64,000 bases of DNA from Chinchilla lanigera (Eukaryota; Chordata; Mammalia; Rodentia; Chinchillidae), in assembly GCF_000276665.1 (NCBI RefSeq), contig NW_004955433.1, positions 12,452,910-12,516,909 on the forward strand, written 5' to 3'. A program made the position numbers and the translations under genes. The notes beneath the pieces are model-generated. The model was not told where the DNA came from. It saw only the letters and a list, made by a program, of their open reading frames with translations, and searched no databases. Below are positions 35,489 to 45,236 of this stretch, piece by piece (position 1 is the stretch's first letter; each line of letters opens with the position of its first letter).

Positions 35489-35606
35489 TCATACACTGAC
35501 AAAAGACATTTGCAGATTTCTGGTTTTGAGTCTGCTATATAGTTTGGAAGTTGTCCCTTGCAGATTTCTGGTTTCGAGTCTGCTATATAGTTTGGAAGTT
35601 GTCCCT
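35455..35606. repeat. Poly-T tract followed by two tandem 48-bp units
   Basis: A run of about 33 T ends at 35487. A 48-bp unit beginning TGCAGATTTCTGGTTTTGAG then occurs twice head to tail (35511-35558 and 35559-35606) with a single T/C difference by eye, so the duplication is recent. The repeated LVS.LLYSLEVVP motif in the plus-strand frame at 35139-35618 comes from it. Confidence 0.92.
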
Positions 35607-35639
35607 TTATCTGAATAAACAGAAAGCTAAAATCTGAAT

Positions 35640-36061
35640 GTTATGGTTTGTGTTGAGATGTCCCCCCAAATCCTCATGTACTTTAAATGGGGCTTTTGTG
35701 GAGGTTGCTGAATCTAGAGTATATGATTGATTAGTGGTTCAATGCTGAGATTAAGGGATGCGGGGATTAAGGGTGGGTGATTGCTGGATCAGCCCACTAA
35801 TTGCATTGGCACCGTCCTAACCCCAGCAGTCTGGATTAGATAAAAGGGGCAGAGAGAGGCATGTTTCTCTTTCTTCTCTAGCTTGTTTTTGCTGTCTACT
35901 GCTCACTAGGAACTGCTCTCTTCTGTGAAGCCACCCTGCCTTGGAGCCAGCCGATTATGGACTGAATCCTCTACAAATCGTGAGCTAAATAAATCGTTCC
36001 CCTTTTAACTATGGGTGTCAGATATTTCATCTCAGCAATGAGAGATAAAAACCTAACACAC
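35640..36061 (+). mobile_element. MaLR-type solo LTR
   Basis: TGTTATGGTTTGTGTTGAGA, GTCCCCCCAAATCCTCATGT, 'gccgattatggactgaatcc', GAGCTAAATAAATCGTTCCC and 'gatatttcatctcagcaatgagagataaaa' show the full rodent MaLR LTR order. Confidence 0.85.
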
Positions 36062-36278
36062 TGAACAAGTTGAAAAATCAATAACTTTTATTAAAGCTGT
36101 AAGAATGAGGTCATAGGTAAACTGCTGACACCAAAATAGGAGCGACAGACAGGTAGATACAACTTATCACAGCAAAGACTTCTGAGGGAACCAGAAACAG
36201 TGTAGGAAACCTGAACCATAACTGATTAGCTGCTGGAGACCTAGTGTGTGGAATCCGACAGTTAAAAACTCCAAGAGA

Positions 36279-36374
36279 GGGACTGGGGATATAGTTTAGT
36301 GGGATAAGCACCTGCCTGGCAAGCACAAGGTCCTGAGTTCAATTCTTGGTACAAAAAAGAAAAGAAAAGAAAAG
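36279..36374 (+). mobile_element. ID-type SINE with TSD and (AAAAG)n tail
   Basis: GACTGGGGATATAGTTTAGT through 'gcctggcaagcacaaggtcctgag' to TTCTTGGTAC, then an AAAAG-repeat tail. Near-perfect direct repeats AAAAACTCCARGAGA flank it at 36264-36278 and 36375-36389. Confidence 0.9.
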
Positions 36375-36714
36375 AAAAACTCCAGGAGAATCCAGTCATG
36401 GTGGGGTTAGGGGATTCTTTTGGATAACCAGAGTTCTACTAAGTTGTCATAGTGAATAAGGGAGAGAAAAGGCTCCCTGGGATTCTAGGAGCGGGGAGAG
36501 AAAAGGTGACAATTCTGAAATCCTCCAGAACATTCTATTTGACTCCATTCTTCTTGACCAGATCTTCCCCGAGGACAAACTATTTAAACAGAGCCTAACC
36601 TGCTGGGGTTTTATCAGAGCCCAACTGACCTGAATGCACTGCCTCAATTTCAGGCCCCCTCTAGATTTTCATGTAGAAAAGCAGGGAAATGCACAGCTTC
36701 AACCCTATACCAGT

Positions 36715-37132
36715 TGTACTAGCCACTTTCCTATCACTGCAACAAAATAGTCAATGCCTGCATCTTAAACAAGGACAGGTTTATTTTGGTTTACAGTTTC
36801 AGAGAGTTCAGTCCATAGCTGCCTGGCTCCAAGGAAGAAATGGCATAGAAGGCCATGGCCGACAAAAGCTGCTCAATCCTGGGTAGCCAGGAAACAGATC
36901 AAGGGAAGGAAGGAGCCAGGAATAAGAACACACTCTGCCAGGTCACGCCCTGAGTGATCTACCACCCCAACTAGGCCCTGTCTCCTAACAGCACATTCAG
37001 CTATGAACTCATCAGTGATTAATCCACTGATGAGTACAGTGCCCCATCATCTGACCACCTTCTAAAAGTCCACCTTCCGAAATCTCTGAACACATGAGAT
37101 TTGTGGGGGACATTTTAGATCTAAACTGCAAC
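36715..37132 (-). mobile_element. MaLR-type solo LTR
   Basis: Reverse orientation: CTAGCCACTTTCCTATCACT, 'gcaacaaaatagtcaatgcc', 'tagctgcctggctccaagg', 'aactcatcagtgattaatccact' and 'gggggacattttagatctaaactgca'. It pairs with the plus-oriented LTRs nearby as an independent insertion. Confidence 0.8.
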
Positions 37133-37453
37133 ACCACTCACCTTGCCGCATCTAAGAGGGGACTGAGATGTTTGAGGTTCACAATTCAGAGATAAGCTCA
37201 CTGAAAGACTGAGACCTAATTATAGAATTATAGAATAGCTCTCTTCTCACCACACTAGTGAAGGCATATTTCCAGTATTTCTTCCTACCTTGTACTTCAT
37301 GGCCATCTATCACACACACACACAAAAAAAAACTACAAGGTACACTAAAGGGAAACAAAACAAAACAATTTGAATAGATAGAGCATCAGGATCAGATTCA
37401 GATATGGTGAGGAGGTTAGAATTACTGGTCTAGAGATTTAAAGCAACTGGTTT

Positions 37454-37775
37454 ACTATGGTTTGAATGCGTTCGTCAGCTCCACAACTCTAATGTTGGAC
37501 ATTTAATTTCCAAAACAGTAGTGTTTGGCAATAGACCTTAATGAGAGGACCTTATGAATGGATTAATGCTGCTAAAAAACAGGATCCAAGGATAAGTTCT
37601 CACTTTTTCACTCTACTGCCATGTGAGGACACCGCAAGACAACTGTCACCAGCTACCACATGCCAGTGTCTTGATCTCAGACTTCTAAGTCTCCAGAACT
37701 ATGGAAAATGCCTTTCTTCTTTATTCACGCTGTATTATTTAGAGCAACACAAACCAACTAAGCTAATGGCTAAAA
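37454..37775 (+). mobile_element. MST/MLT-like MaLR LTR
   Basis: CTATGGTTTGAATGCGTTCG, 'gaggaccttatgaatggattaatgct', 'tgtcttgatctcagacttctaagtctccagaactatgg' and 'gcaacacaaaccaacta' match the common MST/MLT LTR layout. It is older than the rodent-type LTRs around it. Confidence 0.75.
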
Positions 37776-37888
37776 TACTAACTCTAATGAATAAACTAGA
37801 GGGAAGGAGAAGGCAAAGGGAAATTTAAGCAGAGATGTGAAAATTCCAAGAAAAAAAAAAATGCTAGGAATCAAAAATACTGTAATAC

Positions 37889-37975
37889 AAGCCAAGTATC
37901 ATAGTACCTTCTTGCACAAGAAGAGACTGAGGCAAGAGAATGGTAAGTTTGAGGCCAGTGTGGGAAAAATATTTA
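37889..37975 (+). mobile_element. B1-like SINE, very degraded
   Basis: CCAAGTATCATAGTACCTTC, 'gagactgaggcaagagaatgg' and GAGGCCAGTGTGGGAAAAAT follow the B1 order with many substitutions. Confidence 0.5.
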
Positions 37976-38645
37976 CATTAGCATAACAGTAGCTGGCTGT
38001 GTGTCTCAGTAGCTACACTAGGGGAATACAGGAAGCAATCTTTGTGTTCACCTACTTGGTAGACGAACTGAATAGAAAGACATACGAATGTGTGTTCAAG
38101 TATATACAAGTGAGTTTTACCTATCTTACATGCTGTGTCACAGTTTTGTGTATTTATAGTTTGTTTCAGTAAATGTCTTCTTTTCATTTCTCTTGTAGAG
38201 TTAGCCCAGTTCAGTATAAAGTTGCATGAAAATCTGCTCTTACAATTTTGGGAGGAGGCTAAAAGTGAGTCATCAAGTGACTTGGCTATTGATGATGATG
38301 TGGATTATGTAAGCTAAAGCTGTGACAGTGGGATGGAGCAAGATATTACAGATACAGAAGTACAGAATGAAGACCTGGATTCAGATGAAGGAAGAAAACA
38401 GTAATGTAAATAAATATTTGACTAGTCAAAATGCTATAAATGGTCATGTACAGATCCAATGTTAGAACTAGGTTAGAAAGTGTTATTAGGTGCTTGCTCG
38501 CCAGGGCTGAAACCTGTTGGATACAATGCCAACACTGTCATTCAGTGTTGGAAATTGTTTGTAACAGATGATATGCTACAAAATGTTATAAAATACACTA
38601 ATAATGATATACCAGTAAAACATTCTATATGCACTAATAGTAATA

Positions 38646-38751
38646 TGGATTTAGCTCAGCGGCACAGCACCTGCCTGGCAAGCGCAAGGTCATGAGTTTG
38701 ATTCCCAGTACCGGAAAAAAAACAAAAAACAAAAAACAAACAAACAAAAAA
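38646..38751 (+). mobile_element. ID-type SINE inside the piggyBac pseudogene
   Basis: GGATTTAGCTCAGCGGCACA, 'gcctggcaagcgcaaggtcatgag', CCCAGTACCGG, then a CAAAAAA-repeat tail. The first ~8 bases of the SINE are missing. It splits the transposase region between the VTDDML and ELKAFL segments. Confidence 0.9.
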
Positions 38752-39101
38752 ATATACTTATTGTGATACCTCACTATCTGAACTAAAAGCCTTCTTAGCA
38801 AGACTTTCTCATTCTAATTGTCAGAATCCGAAAGATTTATGGAGAAGTGACAGATGTGGCATTGAGATTTTTACAACAATGGCACTCAAGAGATTTGGTT
38901 TCCTGCAAAACCATCTATATTTTGATGACAAAAAGACTCACCAAAAAAGAAAACAATCCAACAAGTTGGCTGCTATTTGCTCATTTTCTGAAAGCTTTGT
39001 TGCAAACTGTCAAAGCACTTTATACACCATTTGAATACATGACAACTGATGAACAACTTGCTTAATTTTCCATTTTGTGGTTGATATAGCTTTCAGCAAC
39101 A

Positions 39102-39191
39102 GGGCTGGGGATATAGCTCAGTGGTGTAAGTGCCTGCCTGTCAAGCACAAGGTTGTGAGTTCAATCCCCGGTACTGCAAGAAAAAAAAAAA
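39102..39191 (+). mobile_element. ID-type SINE inside the piggyBac pseudogene, TSD perfect
   Basis: Full-length GGGCTGGGGATATAGCTCAG to CCCCGGTACTGC plus A tail. Perfect 16-bp direct repeats ATAGCTTTCAGCAACA lie at 39086-39101 and 39192-39207. It interrupts the conserved catalytic core just after TTDEQL. Confidence 0.95.
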
Positions 39192-39660
39192 ATAGCTTTC
39201 AGCAACAAATGTCAAATAAACCTTCCCAATATGGTATAAAAATATATGTGCCTTGGTAGATGTGAAGACATTGTACACCTTATATTTAGAAATTCATCCT
39301 GGAAATCAGCTACCAGGTCTTTCTTCATGCACTAATAAACTATATGTCTTCATGAATAGACTTATCGTATTTATCTCAAAAAGTAACCAAAATGTCACAT
39401 TCAACAATTGGTTCACTAGGTATCCATTGATGTTACATTTGCTAAAAAAAGCCCCCAAAAAAACAGAAAAAACACCAGTTGACCAGCACAGAAACTATTC
39501 ACAGGAACCAGCAGAGATTCCTGAAAAAAAATGTTGCAAGTTCACAGCAGAGAAATGTATAGTATAATCTTTGGATTTCAGAAAGAAAACATTGGCATAT
39601 AGGGCAAGGAAAAATCAGTACTGATACTGCCAGGTTATGCCATGATAATACAAATAGTGA

Positions 39661-39803
39661 AGCCAGGAGTGGTGGTGCACGCCTATAATCCCAGCACTCC
39701 AGAGGCTGAGGCAGGAAGATCCTGTGAGTTCAAGGCAGCCTACACTACATAGTAAGTTCAAGGCCAGCCCAGATGACATAATGAGACCCTGTCTCATAAA
39801 AAA
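39661..39803 (+). mobile_element. B1-like SINE inside the piggyBac pseudogene
   Basis: AGCCAGGAGTGGTGGTGCAC, CCTATAATCCCAGCACTCCA, 'gaggctgaggcaggaagatcc', then two related 'gttcaaggcagcctacac'/'gttcaaggccagcccaga' segments and GAGACCCTGTCTCATAAAAA. The B1-like internal duplication is the same as at 18018. Confidence 0.88.
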
Positions 39804-40145
39804 GATTGATAGTGAATCTTCAACACAAATGATGCCAGAAATAGTCACTTGACAACAAAACGAAAGGCACAGTAGACACTGTGATGAGCTATGTATCTAT
39901 GCAACTATGATTTCACTTGAAACACAAAGTGTTGGCCAATGTTTGTTTTACTTGATCCTAAACGTGTCAGGCATAGTTTCATAGTTTACAAAGAAAATAA
40001 CAAGCACAAAATATTGCAAAGAAATTTCCTTAGAGGACTGGGACTAGAATTGATAAATGAACAATTACAACAGAGGAAGAACAGTATGTATCTGTTGGAA
40101 GAATTCTGGAGCAGACTGGTGAGCAGACAGGTGAAACTTCACAAA

Positions 40146-40842
40146 AACCTACTGGGAAGACAGGAAGACCGGCAAGATGCCAAGTATGTCCTACCGAAGA
40201 AAACAGGAAAACAAAACACATGTGCTATTAGTGTAAGTAACACTTGTGTTTGAAACAGTTTTCATGTGTGAAAGCTGCCTTAGGTGTGATAATTCAAGTA
40301 AAGGTATTTTTGCGGTAGAGTTTTATTTGTATTTTCATTGTAGTTCATACAGGAATTTATTTGTTATTTTTTATATTTAGTAAGCAAACAGTTGAAGTAG
40401 AAAATGTTGCTGTTTATTCTATACACTCAGTATATGTTTGCTATTTTATAGATTTTATTTTCCTGCTAAGCATATGTATTGTAATAATAGGAACCACCTG
40501 ACAAAACAGGAACACAAGAGAGGTGACAATGACGACCTGCCAAAAAAGACAAGAAAGTAAAACACACGTGCTGCAATACTTGTGTATGGAACATGCAGTT
40601 TTCATGTGTGAAGACTGCCTTAGGTATGATAATTCAAGTAAAGATTATTTCTGTGGTAAAAATTTATATGTATTTTCATTGTAGTTCACATAGGAATTTG
40701 TTTCTGTCGCTGTTTTTCAGACTTTGTAAGCAAGTAAACAGTTGATGTTGAAAGTAGTGATATTTATTCTAAACACCACATATTAAAAATTTAATATTTT
40801 ATTATTTTATTTTCCTGTTAAGTATACATTGTATAATATAAT
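40146..40842 (+). repeat. ~345-bp diverged tandem duplication at the piggyBac 3' end
   Basis: Copy 1 (about 40146-40490) and copy 2 (about 40497-40842) align along their length at roughly 80% by eye. Shared blocks are GTTTTCATGTGTGAA, GATAATTCAAGTAAAG and GTATTTTCATTGTAGTTCA, then a run ending in TTTATTTTCCTG. Each copy covers the sequence for the C-terminal cysteine-rich domain plus 3' flank. Copy 2 keeps the CMEH and CEDC cysteine/histidine pattern in one frame; copy 1 has a frameshift there. Confidence 0.8.
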
Positions 40843-40976
40843 AAAATTCATAAAATTAAAATAAATTACTCATCCATACAAATACTCCTAAAAATTAAAT
40901 GTGGGCATTATACACCCACTGCACTGCTGTTTTTAAAAAATTTACTGTGACATCCTGAGGGCTTCAAGAAAATAGA

Positions 40977-41175
40977 TGGAGGCGGATGTGGTTGCACGTG
41001 CCTATAATCCTGGTACTCTGGGAGTCTGAGGCAGGGAGATCAACAACTTCAAGCCCAGCTTGAACAACTGAATGATATGCTGTCTCACAATACAAATAAA
41101 AGGGCTGAGAATGTAACTCAGTGTGAAGACCCTGGGTTCAATCCCCAGAATAACCAAAAATGAAAAAAAAAAAAA
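40977..41175 (+). mobile_element. Composite SINE (B1-like plus ID-like)
   Basis: B1-like part GGATGTGGTTGCACGTGCCT to CTGTCTCACAATACAAATAA, followed by an ID-like part AGGGCTGAGAATGTAACTCA to GTTCAATCCCCAGAATAACC and a poly-A run. Same composite order as the reverse copy at 22183. Confidence 0.8.
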
Positions 41176-41279
41176 GTAAACACAGAAAATCTGTACCATG
41201 CTAACATTAATCCAAAATGTGAAAGTAGCTATATTAATAACAGACTGAGTACACATCAGGACAAATAAAGTTATCAGGG

Positions 41280-42171
41280 ATTAACACAGGCATTACAGAA
41301 TAACAAAGGGGTCAATTCTTCAGGAAGATACAACAATCCTTAATGTGCAGGTACTTAACAACATACAGCCAAGTATATATGAGAAAAAAATGGATAGAAT
41401 TGCAAGGAGAAACAGATGGATATGCTATTATAGTAGAAATGGACAGATCCTCCAAGCACATCATCAGTAAAAATAAAATTTAGCTGTATAATACCAGTAT
41501 TCAACTGGATAAAATTGACATCTATAGACTAAACCCAACAATAACAGAATATACATTCTTTTCAAGCTCACATGGAACATTCATTAAGACAGAACACATT
41601 CTGAATCATAAAACACATTTCAAAATTTGAAAAGAATACAAATCAAACAATATTTGCTTTCAGAATATAAGAGAATTAAACTAGAAGTCATTAACAAAAA
41701 GCTGGAAAAATGATAAAATACTTGGATTTTAAACAATATCCTTCTATATAGCACACAGTCCAAAGAAGAAATAGTATGAGAAATTTAACAGCATTTTGGG
41801 AGGCTGAGGGATGAAGATTGTGCAGTTCAGTGCAAAGACCACAGACTCAATCGCCAGAAAAAAAATATATAAATATAGTACAATTTTAAAAAATTGTGGC
41901 ACACATAGAAAGTTATAGTATTGAATAAGTATATTAGAAAGAAAGAAATATCTGAAACCAAGAATCTAAATTTCAACCTTAGGAAAGTAAAAAAAGAAGA
42001 GCACATTAAATGTAAAACAGGAAGAATGAATAAAAATAAAAAAATAAAAATTAGAAAAGGATAGAAGGGTAAGATACAAAACTCAGTTGCTCTCTTATAT
42101 ACCTGCAATTAATAAGCAGAATTTGAAATTTAAAAATAATACCATTTACATTAAAACTCTTAAAAATCAAC
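41280..42171 (+). mobile_element. Old L1 ORF2 fragment, part 1
   Basis: ACATCTATAGACTAAACCCA, 'acagaatatacattcttttcaagctcacatgg' and 'agagaattaaactagaagtcattaac' correspond to the L1 ORF2 region 5' of the reverse transcriptase core. A degraded ID-like piece may sit at 41807-41885. Many stops. Confidence 0.8.
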
Positions 42172-42652
42172 TGTAATGGTTGATATATTGCGCCAACTTG
42201 AGAAATCTAGAAGCTTAACTAAGTAACTCAGCAGTTCTACATCCCAGGGTGTAGAGGACATGCCCTTACTGCTCTAGGAGATTGTTCATTATGTCAACTT
42301 GAGAAGTTTAACTAAGTGACTTAGCAAGGGGTCAGGGTCCTTACTTTGTAAACATCCTGAGCCTGTGCAAGAGGAGGGCAGGGAAATGATGTGAGTACTA
42401 CACCTGACCCAGGGCAGGTAGCCTGCTTACAATACAAGGGAAGAAAAGAGGTTTGTTCCCTCCCTTTTGCTCTTGTTGCTTTTTTTGTCTTCTGTGGCCA
42501 TGAATGGTTGCCCCTCAGCCATGCCATTCTGTCTTGGAGCCAGCTGATTATGGACTGAAACATACATAAATTTGAACTAAAGAAACCTTTCCCTCTTTAA
42601 TCTGGGGGTCAGGTATTTTGTCTCAGCAACGAGAGAAAAGTAACTAACACAT
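42172..42652 (+). mobile_element. MaLR-type solo LTR in L1, with 5' partial duplication
   Basis: TGTAATGGTTGATATATTGC at the start, 'gccatgccattctgtcttggagccagctgattatggactg' and GGTATTTTGTCTCAGCAACG at the end. A ~40-bp segment (CAACTTGAGAAATCTAGAAG...) is repeated 100 bp downstream (42193-42234 and 42294-42328). Confidence 0.82.
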
Positions 42653-43438
42653 GAAAGCTGAAGTATAAATGTGTACAAGATATGCATGAGAAAAAGTACA
42701 AAAATTTGATGAAAGAAATCAAGAATGACATACGTAGAGAGGCATTCCATGTTTATGGATAGGAAGACTTCACATTGTTGGGATGTCAGTTCTTTACAAC
42801 TTGACCAAGACAGGAAATGAAATCCCACAAGTTATTTTGTGCAGATCAACAAACTGATTTTAAAGATTATGTGGAGATACAAAAGACTCAGAATAACCAA
42901 CGCAATACTGAAGAACAAAGTTGGAGGAGTGAAACTAACTTCAAGACTTACTATAAACATACAGTAAGAAAAACACTGTGCTACTGGCAAAAGAATAAAT
43001 CTATGAAATAGAAGAAAAAAAATCTATAAATAGACACAAATAAATAGATTGAACTGGTCCATACAAAGAAACAAAAGCAATATACTGGGGAAAAAGAATA
43101 TTTTCAAGAAACTGCTGGAACAAAGGAAAATCTACATGAAAAAAATTGTATCTAGGCACACATCTTGCATTCTTAAGGAAAACTGACTCAAAGGGAACTA
43201 CAAACCTAAATGTAAAATGCAAAACATGAAACAACTAGAAGATAACACAGGAGATTTGATGACCCTGGGTTAAGCAATGACTTCATATATAATGGAAAAG
43301 CATCATCTATGGAAGAAAGAACTGATAAGCTGGTCTTTGTTATGATTAAAAATTTCTGCTCTGTAAAAGACATTGTTGAGAAAATGAAAAGACAAACCAC
43401 AAACTAGGAAAAACACCTAGAAAATATATTATCTGATA
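42653..43438 (+). mobile_element. Old L1 ORF2 fragment, part 2
   Basis: TAGAGAGGCATTCCATGTTT, AGTTGGAGGAGTGAAACTAA and 'ctggcaaaagaataaatctatg' correspond to the 3' half of L1 ORF2. It resumes the element broken by the LTR. Confidence 0.8.
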
Positions 43439-43548
43439 TGTTCTGTCTTAATGAATGTTCCATGTGAGCTTGAAAAGAATGTATATTCCGTTGTTGTTGG
43501 GTGTAGTCTATAGATATCAATTATATCCAGTTGAATACTGATATTATA
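43439..43548 (-). repeat. 110-bp inverted copy of an upstream L1 segment
   Basis: The reverse complement matches 41487-41596 at about 95% by eye (TATAATATCAGTATTCAACT... to ...CATTAAGACAGAACA). The L1 sequence on either side is otherwise continuous, so this piece was pasted in backwards. Confidence 0.85.
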
Positions 43549-44001
43549 GAACTATTAAAAAATACATAAAGAACTCTTACAACTCATCAATAAGAAAACA
43601 AGCAATCTGATTCTTTAAAAATTTAAAAAATGGGCCACAGACTCTGACACCTGACTAAAGGATACAGATGGAAAATCATGCATACATGGCTGATGCATCT
43701 TCAACAAGGTTGCCAAGAATACACGACAGAGGAAAGACAGTTTCTTCAGTAAGGTACTGGGAAATTGGATATCCAAACGCAAAAGAATGAAATTTGATCC
43801 TTACATCATAAGCAAAAATTAATTCAAATGAATTAAAAAGGTTTAAATATACAATCCCAAACTATAAAACTATAAGAAAATATAAGAGAAAAGTTGTATG
43901 ACATTGATACTAACAATCACTTTATTGATATGACACAAAATGCCCAAGCAACAAAAGCAAAAATGAACAACTAGGACTGCATTAAGAAAAAGCTTGTGTG
44001 C
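43549..44001 (+). mobile_element. Old L1 3' ORF2 fragment, part 3
   Basis: AAAGAACTCTTACAACTCAT and 'gcccaagcaacaaaagcaaaaatgaacaac' fit the L1 ORF2 C-terminal coding sequence. Confidence 0.75.
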
Positions 44002-44113
44002 AAGGGGCTGGGGATTTAGCTCAGCGGCAAAAGCGCCTGCCTCGCAAGCGCAAGGTCGTGAGTTCGGTTCCCGGTACCGGAGAAAAACCAAAAAATAAAA
44101 AAAAAAGAAAAAA
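44002..44113 (+). mobile_element. ID-type SINE, young full-length copy with TSD
   Basis: GGGGCTGGGGATTTAGCTCA, GCGGCAAAAGCGCCTGCCTC, GTTCGGTTCCCGGTACCGG, then an A-rich tail. Direct repeats AGAAAAAGCTTGTGTGC lie at 43985-44001 and 44114-44130. It is the best preserved copy here and the best guide to the family consensus. Intact A box (TAGCTCAGCGG) and B box (GGTTCCCG type) suggest late activity. Confidence 0.97.
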
Positions 44114-44129
44114 AGAAAAAGCTTGTGTG

Positions 44130-45110
44130 CTGCCAAGGAAACAATCAACAGAGTGAGATGGTAACCCCAGGAATGGCACAGAATATCTGAAAGCCATATG
44201 TCAGATAAGAGGTCAATTTCAGAAATATAGAAGAAACTGCTGCAACAGCAGAAAGACTGGTGGCTCAGTTTTTAAAAGGAGCAAAGACTTGAATGGATAT
44301 TTCTCCAAAGAAAACAACAAACAGCCAACTTGTACATGAAAAGATGCTCAATAGCACTAATCATCAAACAAATGCAGAACAAAGCCAGTACCTATTAAGC
44401 TGGTTTTTATTAAAAACAGTAATCTCCAAACAAAATGTTGGCAAATGTGAGGAAATTACAACCCTGTACATAGCTGGTAGAAATGCAAAATGGTGTAATC
44501 ACTGGGAAACAGCATGGAGGTTCCTCACAAATAAGTAAGTAAGTAAGTACCATAATGATGCAGCAGTCTACTTCTGAGTATTTCTCAAAAAAAAAAAAAA
44601 AAAAAAAACTACAGTCAGGATCTTGAAGGGCTATTAACACTCCAGTGTTCACTGCAGCATGATTCACATCAGTCAAAATGCAGAATGAACCTATATGTCT
44701 ATTGATAGATGAATAGATTTTTAAAAATGTGGTATATACACATAATGGAATATTACTAAGCCTTTAAAAAGAGGAAATTCTCACACATACTATAACATAA
44801 GGAATCTTGAATACATTATGCTAATAAAATAAGCCAGTCACAGTAGGTCAAGTATTGCATGATTCTACTTATATGAGGTATGTAAAGTAGTCCAACTCAC
44901 AGAATTAGAGAGTAGAATTGTGCTTGTCAGGGTGTGAGAAACTGCCAACCACTGGGCATGAAGTCTCAATTATGTATGCTGAATAAGCTCAACAATGTCT
45001 CTTTGGTTAGTATTACTGTATTGTAACAGTAAATTTTAATTTAACAAGTTAAAAATTGTTAAGATCTCATATTATGTATTCTTATCACAATAAACTAATT
45101 TTAAAAAAAT
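44130..45110 (+). mobile_element. Old L1 3' end and 3' UTR, part 4
   Basis: 'agcatggaggttcctcacaa', GGTATATACACATAATGGAA and 'attgcatgattctacttatatgaggta' are classic L1 ORF2 end and 3' UTR phrases. A 23-A run at 44588-44610 interrupts it. Confidence 0.85.
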
Positions 45111-45112
45111 AC

Positions 45113-45236
45113 AAGCTGTGTATGGTGGCACATATCTATAATGCAAGCACTCAGGAGGCTGAAGCAGGAAGAGTGTCAAGTTCCAGGCCAACCTGGCCTA
45201 TACAGCAAGATGCTATCTCAAAAAACAACAACAACA
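45113..45236 (+). mobile_element. B1-like SINE
   Basis: AGCTGTGTATGGTGGCACAT, CACTCAGGAGGCTGAAGCAG, 'ccaggccaacctggcctatacagcaagatgctatctc' and a CAACAA tail. Lacks the internal duplication of the copies at 18018 and 39661. Confidence 0.85.

Larger units (their letters stand above)
38195..40842 (+). pseudogene. piggyBac-family transposase pseudogene (DDE transposon fossil)
   Basis: Known of the family: piggyBac transposases excise and insert DNA at TTAA through an RNase H-like catalytic core and end in a cysteine-rich zinc-binding domain. Seen, in order on the plus strand but across several frames: an acidic N-terminal stretch (38240-38400); WKLFVTDDMLQ with a preceding PGLKP (38490-38640); ELKAFLARL, LWRSD and FGFLQNHLYFDDK (38770-38935); FEYMTTDEQL (39030-39063), the catalytic-region motif; KPSQYGIKI and LYLEIHPGNQ (39215-39310); KKTEKTPVDQ (39455-39485); MPEIVT then DELC and NVSG (39830-39975); and a C-terminal zinc-finger-like CMEHA..CEDC block (40570-40620). 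The chain is broken by stops, frameshifts and three SINE insertions (38646-38751, 39102-39191, 39661-39803). Terminal inverted repeats and TTAA ends were not found with confidence. A splice-acceptor-like tract precedes 38197. It is a dead copy. Confidence 0.85.

Noticed and set aside
44002..44075. Possible functional tRNA-Ala gene (TAGCTCAGCGG...GGTTC)
   Set aside because: A and B boxes are present, but the A-rich tail, flanking TSDs and family of related copies show a SINE; no cloverleaf 3' half seen.
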